Shown piece by piece: positions 57,369 through 64,000 of a stretch of 64,000 bases of DNA (its first letter is position 1; each line of letters starts with the position of its first letter). Origin of the DNA: Calendula officinalis (lineage: Eukaryota > Streptophyta > Magnoliopsida > Asterales > Asteraceae); contig OY970825.1 of the NCBI GenBank assembly GCA_963853835.1, positions 46,410,908-46,474,907 on the forward strand, read 5' to 3'. The notes beneath the pieces are model-generated. The model saw nothing but the letters and a program-made list of their open reading frames with translations. It was not told where the DNA came from and did not search any database. The position numbers and the translations under genes are program-made.

Positions 57369-59803
57369 GTTGGTTTAGAGATCTAGACTAGATTAACAAA
57401 GATTGTTTGTTTACTTTAATTTTAAGTTTTTTTTGTTTCAAGCATTCTTTCTTCTTCTTCATGTTTTTCGAAAAAGAGGGTAAGAACCCTCAGACCAAGA
57501 ACATTAAACTAGTCTAAGTTTAATTGGTCAAGAAGGTTTCTAGAAAACCCTAGCAATTTTCGAAAACCCTAGAAAGAACCCTAGGATCAAGTATATTAAA
57601 CAAGATATGTTTAATTGATCAAAAGGATTCTTTCCATAATCGCTTAAAATTTCGTGACTAAGGAAAACCCTAGGATCAAGTATGTTAAACAAGATTTGTT
57701 TAATTGATCAAAAGGATTCTTTCCTAAACCATTAGAGATTTCGAAATCTAGAGGAATAATTGGACACCAAGTTTATTAAACTAGCCTAAGTTTAATTGGT
57801 GGAAAAGTTTCCTAGCCTTAAGTTTTTGAAAACCCTAAAGAACCCTAGAACATTAAACTAGTTTAAGTTTAATAGTTTAAAAGTATTAATTAGGATAATA
57901 ATCTAAAACCTAGTTAATTAGACAAGTTTATGTCTAATAGGTTTAATTATTATTTTTGATAGATTTATTAAAGCTAGTTCTTTAAACCTAGTAATTTAGA
58001 CAAAGTTTTATTGTCTATAAGGTCTAATTTAAAGAGTTTAAATAAATTTATTAAAGGTTATAATCTATCTTAGAATTTAAACAAAGTTTATTGTTTAGAT
58101 AGGATTGATTAAAAGAAATTAATCTTTTAAATAAAATGATGTCTTTGATCAAGAAAGTCAAAACCCTAGTTTTGACTGATCAAAAACAAGATTAGGGTTC
58201 ATGTAATTAATTTGGGAAATTGATAAAGAGGATGTTAATTTTTAAGTTCTAAAATTAACAAGATGTATTTAATTATTTATATATATGTATTTAATTTTTC
58301 GGAATTTTTTATAATTAGGTAAAATTGAATTTTAAAGGATATAATAAGTTTATACGTATTTTAATTAGATTAAGTTAAAATACACATGTATAAGCTAGAT
58401 GTAATATTCTTATTAGAATGTTACAAGTTTATTGTAAAATATACATATATACGAATACATTAAAATACAAGATAAATTGGAACAATTAAAAAGGGTAATG
58501 TTATTTTGATCTTTAAGATAATACTATAATTAGTTATTGTATAAGTTATAATATAATTAAAACTAGAAAGTACAAAGTTATGATTTAATTATAACTAGAA
58601 ATTGTACAAGTTGAAATTATATGATTAACTAGAAATATACAAAGTTATATATTAAGATGTATAAAGTTATAAGTTATTATAACTAGATAATTATACAAGT
58701 AAGTATTTTACAAGTCATGTAATATACTAGATTGATGATCAAGTATAAATAACAAGGACCTATATTTAACTAGTTCAAGTTAAATATAAGAAAGGTTTAA
58801 AGAAACTAAGAATTATTATATATAGTTTTTATATAATAAGTTTATTAGTTTCACCAAGTATAAACTGGTGATTGTGTTAGCATTAAGTTTCATCATGGTT
58901 GTTGAAGCTAGTGGGAGCTACACAAGAAAATCACTAGGTTTGTAAGTATGTCGTTAAGACAAGTTTTATAAGTTTTGGTCGAATCATAAAAGTTTTAAAA
59001 GGTTTAACATAAGTTTTATAAGTTTATCAAGTAATATAAAACAAGTAAGTTTTATTAGAAATAAGGTTTCTCACAAAACCTAGTAAAACGTTTTGTACAC
59101 CTCGTTTTAGGTATACATGTAAAATCGTGCAAATTCTTGAAACTATAAGTTTTAAAGAATAGTTCTTATGTTTTAAAAAGGTGTCTTGTAGAACGCTTCA
59201 ATTCACAAGTCACACATTTTAAACAAGGATTAAGATTGGAATAAAAGTTTAAGTTTAGTTTAAAACTTAAACAAACCCAAGAAAATCTTAGAATTAAGTA
59301 CTATCCACCTAATGGAACACCTCACTTGTTAAACGATATTCATATTGTAAGGATAAAGAACCTTAGATATGGATTCAAATCATTGCGAGTGTTAGAGTGC
59401 GTAAGTTTCTGTGATAATCGGGAGTCCCTGCGCAGAGCATCGCACTGTCTTAGATGGTCTGATCTACTTTGGTGATAATCGGGAGTCCCGGCCCAAAAAG
59501 TACTTGAGTAGAATAAACATACTAGACTTTATTACTAACTTAGAAATGTACAATTAGATTGTACAAAGTTGTAATAAGTTATAAGTCTAAAGATTCTACG
59601 ACCCCTAGGAATCGTGTCAAGTCTTGATACGATCGGTAAGGAAGTTACCTACCAGAAATAGCATGTCTCGTCGGGAAGTGCCCAAACCTTGCGGCGAGAA
59701 TGTGATATATGGATACTAGGCCTAAAATATTAATTATGGGTTTATAATATATTTTAGAGAATGTTTATTGATGATTACTAATTAAACTGGGTTTGATTTG
59801 TAG
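57369..59803 (+). other. Element D: 2.4-kb non-coding leader
   Basis: AT-rich. Imperfect direct repeats include ACCCTAGGATCAAGTAT with TTTAATTGATCAAAAGGATT (57585-57640, 57664-57725) and GTGATAATCGGGAGTCCC (about 59412, 59473). No ORF. Far longer than the leader of ordinary Copia elements; role unknown. Confidence 0.6.
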
Positions 59804-60814
59804 ATGGCAGCAACAAACGTGATTGCGACAACAAGTACCAATAATCTCTCACTTCGCTCAATCCTCGAAAAGGACAACTTGACTGGGTCAAACTTTCTTA
59901 ACTGGGAGCGCAATCTTCGTATTGTGCTCAGGCATGAGAGAAAGTGGTATGTCTTGGAGAGAGCAGTACCAAACACCCCTGCTGTTAATGCCAAAGCTGA
60001 AACGAGGCAAGCTTATGATAAGCATGTCAGTGATGCACTCGATGTGAGCTGTCTGATGCTCGCCACCATGAGTCCTGAGTTACAAGCAGGACTTATGGAT
60101 GTGCCTGCATTTGAGATGATCCAGCAACTTAGGGATTCATTTCAAGAGCAAGCTCGCACTGAGAGGTTTGACAACAATCGAGCCTTCAACTCTTGCAAGA
60201 TGGTCAAAGGATCGCCGGTGAGTGCCCGCGTCATGAAAATGAAAGGACACATGGATCACCTCGCTAGACTTGGTCACCCCATACCGTTGCAAATGGCAAC
60301 AGATACTATACTCAACTCGTTGTCTGATGACTACAAGTCTTTTGTGGTCAACTACAACATGCATAATATGGAGAAATCCATTGCTGAGCTACATTCCATG
60401 CTCAAGACAGCTGAGTTGAGTTTGGGGACCAAATCTAAGGACGTTCTCTTGATCGGTAATGGCGGTGGCGGTGGGAAGAAGAGAAAAGGGCATGATGGTA
60501 AAGGAAAGGGTAAAACCTATCCTAACCAAGGAGTGCCAAATGGTAAAGGTGTCAAACAAAAGGTCACGAAGGTTAAGCCTAACACTGCGAGGACCGAGAA
60601 CCGGTGCTTCAAGTGTGGTGAGGCTGGGCATTGGAAAAGAAATTGTCCAAAGGGTGCAAGTGGTAGTGGAGGGAACGCAAGTTCCTCAGGTAACACAACC
60701 ACACTTCTTAATCACTTTAAGATACTTGTAAAGTACGTTACGAGTAATCTAACTTTTGCAATCGGTTATTGCAGGAGGAGATGGAAAGTGATAGTGACCA
60801 GCATGAGATGGTGA
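59804..60814 (+). CDS. Copia-type Gag of element D
   Basis: 336 residues, uninterrupted. Gag is the structural protein that packages element RNA into virus-like particles in the cytoplasm. N-terminal LRSILEKDNLTGSNFLNWER and LRIVLRHERKWYVLERAVP match the Gag of element C (VLEKEKLDGTNFVDWSRNLR). Middle: MLATMSPELQAGL, MKMKGHMDHLARLGHPIP and YNMHNMEKSIAELHSMLK. Basic linker of GGGGGKKRKGHDGKGKGK. CCHC zinc knuckle CFKCGEAGHWKRNC at about residues 266-279. After SSSGNTTT the C-terminal 30 residues look unrelated to Gag. A donor-like CAG|GTAACA and acceptor-like TTATTGCAG flank part of the tail, so splicing is possible. No protease follows. Confidence 0.92.
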   Translation: MAATNVIATTSTNNLSLRSILEKDNLTGSNFLNWERNLRIVLRHERKWYVLERAVPNTPAVNAKAETRQAYDKHVSDALDVSCLMLATMSPELQAGLMDVPAFEMIQQLRDSFQEQARTERFDNNRAFNSCKMVKGSPVSARVMKMKGHMDHLARLGHPIPLQMATDTILNSLSDDYKSFVVNYNMHNMEKSIAELHSMLKTAELSLGTKSKDVLLIGNGGGGGKKRKGHDGKGKGKTYPNQGVPNGKGVKQKVTKVKPNTARTENRCFKCGEAGHWKRNCPKGASGSGGNASSSGNTTTLLNHFKILVKYVTSNLTFAIGYCRRRWKVIVTSMRW

Positions 60815-62592
60815 TGATCCCACGAGCACCAAGTTTTTTATAATTCAGTATTTTGGTGGATTCGTTTTAAACAATTTTACTTTATTGTTTGGATAATTTT
60901 ATTTTTTTGTTAAAACAAGTTTCATTTTGGTTTTAATTAAATTTCGAATCCATGGTTGAATTATATTGTGTGCATGTGTGATAATTACACTAGTCAAGGT
61001 TTATGACTAGATTGTAAGTCAAGTTTTGATTTACTTATATTTCATGTTTATATTTTTATATATTTGTTTGATTGTTGTATAAATAATGTCTTGATAGCTC
61101 AAGGTATTTAGATACTAGTGATAAGAAAGTTTTTCTAATGAAAGTATTTAAGAGTTTTATGGAAGCATAAGGTTCAAAGGTTATTGAACTTAGTTAAAAC
61201 ATCTTAAGTAATAGTCATTACTTATGATAGAAAGTTTTAAAGTATTAGTATTAATATAGTATGATTATATTGGATATAATCAAGATAGACTTTAAAGAGT
61301 ATTATTACAAGTCTTTTACACTTGTAGTAAAGGATTTAATGAAGTCATAATTCCCTAATAGGAATAATTGGATATTCGCATAATCCAAGACATTAAATGA
61401 CTCTTAAAAGGGACAAAACTATATTAAAGTATTTAAGAATTAAAAGGTATTATTGCAAGTCTTTTATACTTGTAATAAAAACAATATTTAATCAAGTCAT
61501 AATTCCCTAATAGGAATAATGGATATTTGACAAATCCAAGTAATGACTTTGGCATTAAATAAAATTTTTAAAAGAATACTAATGTGTTTAAGAATTGATA
61601 GTATCATTTCAAGTGTTTTATACTTGTTAGAAATGATTGGTTTAGTGATAAAGTTACAATTAAGTTTGTAATAATCATTAAGTAATCAGCACAGACGAAA
61701 GGAATAAGTAAATGATCCAGTAATAATTCAGTATCTATGTCCAGTGAGGAATAATACTTGAGTTAGCATCATTTTTATTCAGACTTTGTATGTTTTACAT
61801 CATCCATGAATAAAAGTCTATTTATTCAAAAATGTATAAATCCGTGACTACTCGTCTAGGTGGAAACCTCGATGGGACGTTAACGTCATCGTGATATTTG
61901 GTGGTAGATTCGAAGTTCTTCGAAGATAGCTACACAAGTTTTGTGTAAACCAAATATCGGTGATATTCTGTTGGAGCTCAACGAATATTGTATTGACCAC
62001 CGTGACAATACTTCGTGGTTGAAAAGTTCAAAAGTATTGTTCACTAGGATTGTCCTTAAGCCTGAGGTATTTGGTTTAGGATACAATGACTAATGTACTT
62101 TGGTTCAACTCAGACAATTCTGAAATACGTTTGTCATATGAGGCGATACTGGGTACAAAGGAAGTTGTATTTTAAATCGAAATATACAAGATGGTAATTG
62201 CACCTCCTCTTTAGGAGAGATATTTAAAGGTCCTTTGACTTGATAAGAAACTGGCAAGTGCACGGCCGTGCCCAAACGAACTGATCTGTTCTTTGTCGTT
62301 TATCACAGCAGTTTGAATCAAGAAGTCATAAAATGATATCGAATACAGGAGTTGATAATTTCTACCATGCTCGTATTCGTTATCACAAATATCGTGCTGC
62401 AAGGGATAAGCCTAACATACATTACCCAAGAAGTAAAGACAGAGTGTTCTTTACTAGGAGGCGCTATTAAGAGTTTTTCCATAAAACTATACCAAGGGTT
62501 ACATAAGCTGCTTTTATGGGGTTGGTTACCTACATGCCCATCTAGAAGGCCACTGTAGCTCGTATCATTAAGACAAAGGTTACAGACTTGCA
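60815..62592 (+). other. Element D: non-coding region after gag
   Basis: No pol domain in any frame. A block containing CAAGTCTTTTACACTTGTA and CATAATTCCCTAATAGGAAT occurs twice (about 61305-61400 and 61455-61540), with a partial third near 61610. The right part (61850-62590) has a more gene-like composition, but its ORFs show no recognisable domain. Confidence 0.6.
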
Positions 62593-62604
62593 CAAGTGGG
62601 AGTC
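62593..62604 (+). promoter_or_regulatory. Polypurine tract of element D
   Basis: AAGTGGGAGTC immediately before the 3' LTR, the same tract type as in elements A, B and C. Confidence 0.7.
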
Positions 62605-63735
62605 TGAAGGAATTATGTGCACAGTCAGTCAACCTATGATGATACATCCATGCCTACGAAACACTTAAGGGTCACACCGGTGAGTACATGTAATACGAAC
62701 AAGTTATGCAACGATACTACGAATAGGAATGATTCATAATAGTCATTATGAATCAGTTAAGTATTAAGTTAAGTTTAACTTATTACTAGATTAGTTTAAC
62801 TAACTAATTAATACAAGTAGTTGTACATTTACTAGTTGAGTAAATATACAATGTGTTAATTAAAGGTTATCCATGATATGATTTAAAGCTATTAAATCAC
62901 ATAGTAATTGGATAATATTATTGTGTAAATTATATAAAGGTTATTATATAATTAACTATTAAAAGTATAAATACAAGTCTATATATTTCGTGTATATGGG
63001 TACCGAAATTATAGTGTGTTAATACTATACATTTGATAGTTAAGTGCAATGATAATAAACTAGTTAAACTATAAGGGATGGAAATGTAAAAGGATAAGTT
63101 TAATTAAGAGATTAATCTTAATTAAACTAGAAGGGCCCTAAGTGAAAGTCCATCTATTATAAATAGAGGGCTTAGGCATCACTTATTAGGTTACACCTAC
63201 ACAAGCCGAAAACCCTTGCCCCTTTACCCCATTCGGCCGAAACAAGAACACCATCACTTGGTGTTCTTCGTTCTTCGTGTTCTTCGTTCGTTCTTCGTGT
63301 TCTTCGAGTTTCGAAGATCCAAGATCGAAGCAAGTGATCATCTAGAGGATCGTTCGTCGTGTTCATCATCAGTGGATTTATCTTAAGCATTAACCTAAGG
63401 TATGATTCATGGAACACTCTTTCTTCCTCTCCTCTTGTTCGAAGTCGAACCAAGAACCCTAGGGTTCTTGGTAGTAGTCGACGAACACACAAGTATGTGT
63501 GTGTTCGAGTTCTTCGAACAAGGTTTCTTTCTTGTTAACCTAATCTAGTTCTCCAACATCCCAATCCTTTAGGGTTTAAGGATTAGGGTTAATCCCAGTT
63601 CCGCATTTAGGGATTAAATCAGCTAGTTGGTTTTAACCGGTCAAGAACAAGTTCATGTTCTTGGTCAGTATGGTCGAACCAAGTATACTAGGAGGTTGAC
63701 CCAAGTGGTCGATCAGTGTCATGTGAAACCCTTCA
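62605..63735 (+). repeat. 3' LTR of element D
   Basis: 1131 bp. Longer than the 5' LTR mainly by an additional TTCTTCGTGTTCTTCG unit near 63270-63300; otherwise very similar. Confidence 0.92.
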
Positions 63736-63786
63736 ATGTGCACCTCACATGATGGGCAAAAACATAATTTCCCTTCCCCTTTTAAA

Positions 63787-64000
63787 GAGTAAATTACACG
63801 GAAGGTCATGTGGTTTACCACTTATTTCATCCACAGTCACTGAACTTCGTTTATTACACTGGAAGTCCCTGGTTTATTCAATTTGTTACACCCAACGTCC
63901 CTCTGTCAAATGGACGTCTAAAAGAACTGTTACGTGACCCATGTGCACCTTACATAATGGGAACAATGGTAATTCTCATTCCTCCCTCAAAACGTGTCTT
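63787..64000 (+). mobile_element. Second Mutator-like terminal repeat, runs off the window
   Basis: Starts GAGTAAATTACACGGAAGG and follows the copy at 56082 in order (ACACTGGAAGTCCCTGG, CCGTTACGTGACCCATGTGC in outline). Same orientation as that copy, so the two are not the two ends of one element; either two insertions or a duplicated end. Confidence 0.5.

Larger units (their letters stand above)
56242..63735 (+). mobile_element. Gag-only LTR retrotransposon D (TR-GAG-like, Copia type)
   Basis: LTRs 56242-57355 (1114 bp) and 62605-63735 (1131 bp) with ends TGAAGG...CCTTCA, flanked by ATGTG (56237-56241, 63736-63740). tRNA-iMet primer-binding site and polypurine tract are both in place. The 5.2-kb interior encodes one 336-codon Gag and nothing else. 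LTRs are nearly identical apart from about 17 bp of TTCTTCG repeat-number difference. It has everything needed in cis but no protease, integrase or RT, so it must move with help from another element. Confidence 0.93.

Noticed and set aside
62211..62647. Short ORFs before and into the 3' LTR of element D
   Set aside because: No domain, overlapping on both strands, one crosses the LTR boundary.

Overview
This is a eudicot plant nuclear genome window: spliced genes with GT-AG introns and telo-box motifs, about two thirds low-GC, and dominated by transposable elements. The species cannot be fixed from the sequence. I see no bacterial features, rRNA genes, CRISPR arrays or complete tRNA genes.

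Layout. 1-680: first exon of a minus-strand gene running off the left edge. 680-2830 and 4910-5794: two arrays of a satellite built on the perfect palindrome TTAATCATCGATGATTAA, with a small broken ORF and a 23-bp hairpin between them. 5795-13075: a LARD-like LTR retrotransposon (2.7-kb LTR, 3.9-kb non-coding interior) inserted into the second array, its right LTR cut short. 13.1-29.4 kb: gene-bearing segment with a SURF6 ribosome-biogenesis gene (15071-16141, minus), a wrecked EDS5-type MATE transporter gene (18212-20394, minus), the start of a coiled-coil gene resembling MEE22 (22428-22778, minus), and small DNA elements (SINE-like, Stowaway-like, hAT-like, Helitron, Mutator-like, Harbinger-like), most with recognisable target-site duplications.

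27788-46119: one plus-strand gene for a 471-residue DUF4378-type protein. Its first intron is 16.8 kb because Copia element A (29986-45087, minus, TSD GTAAC) sits in it, with Copia element B (31954-39326, minus, TSD CTCAC) nested inside the RNase H region of A. All three exons stay in frame. 47639-55927: a self-incompatibility-S1-like gene that is frameshifted and also split by Copia element C (47988-55810, minus, TSD GAAGA), a relative of B. 56242-63735: element D (plus, TSD ATGTG), a Gag-only Copia-type element with an intact 336-codon gag and no pol, inserted in a Mutator-like terminal repeat whose direct copy follows at 63787.

How it fits together: host functions inferred to be still viable are SURF6 (nucleolar ribosome assembly) and the DUF4378 protein; the MATE and S1-like genes are relics. 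The LTR elements form a layered record: B is younger than A (identical versus about 1.4% different LTRs), and the LARD, B and D look non-autonomous although they moved recently, which implies help from related autonomous elements elsewhere.
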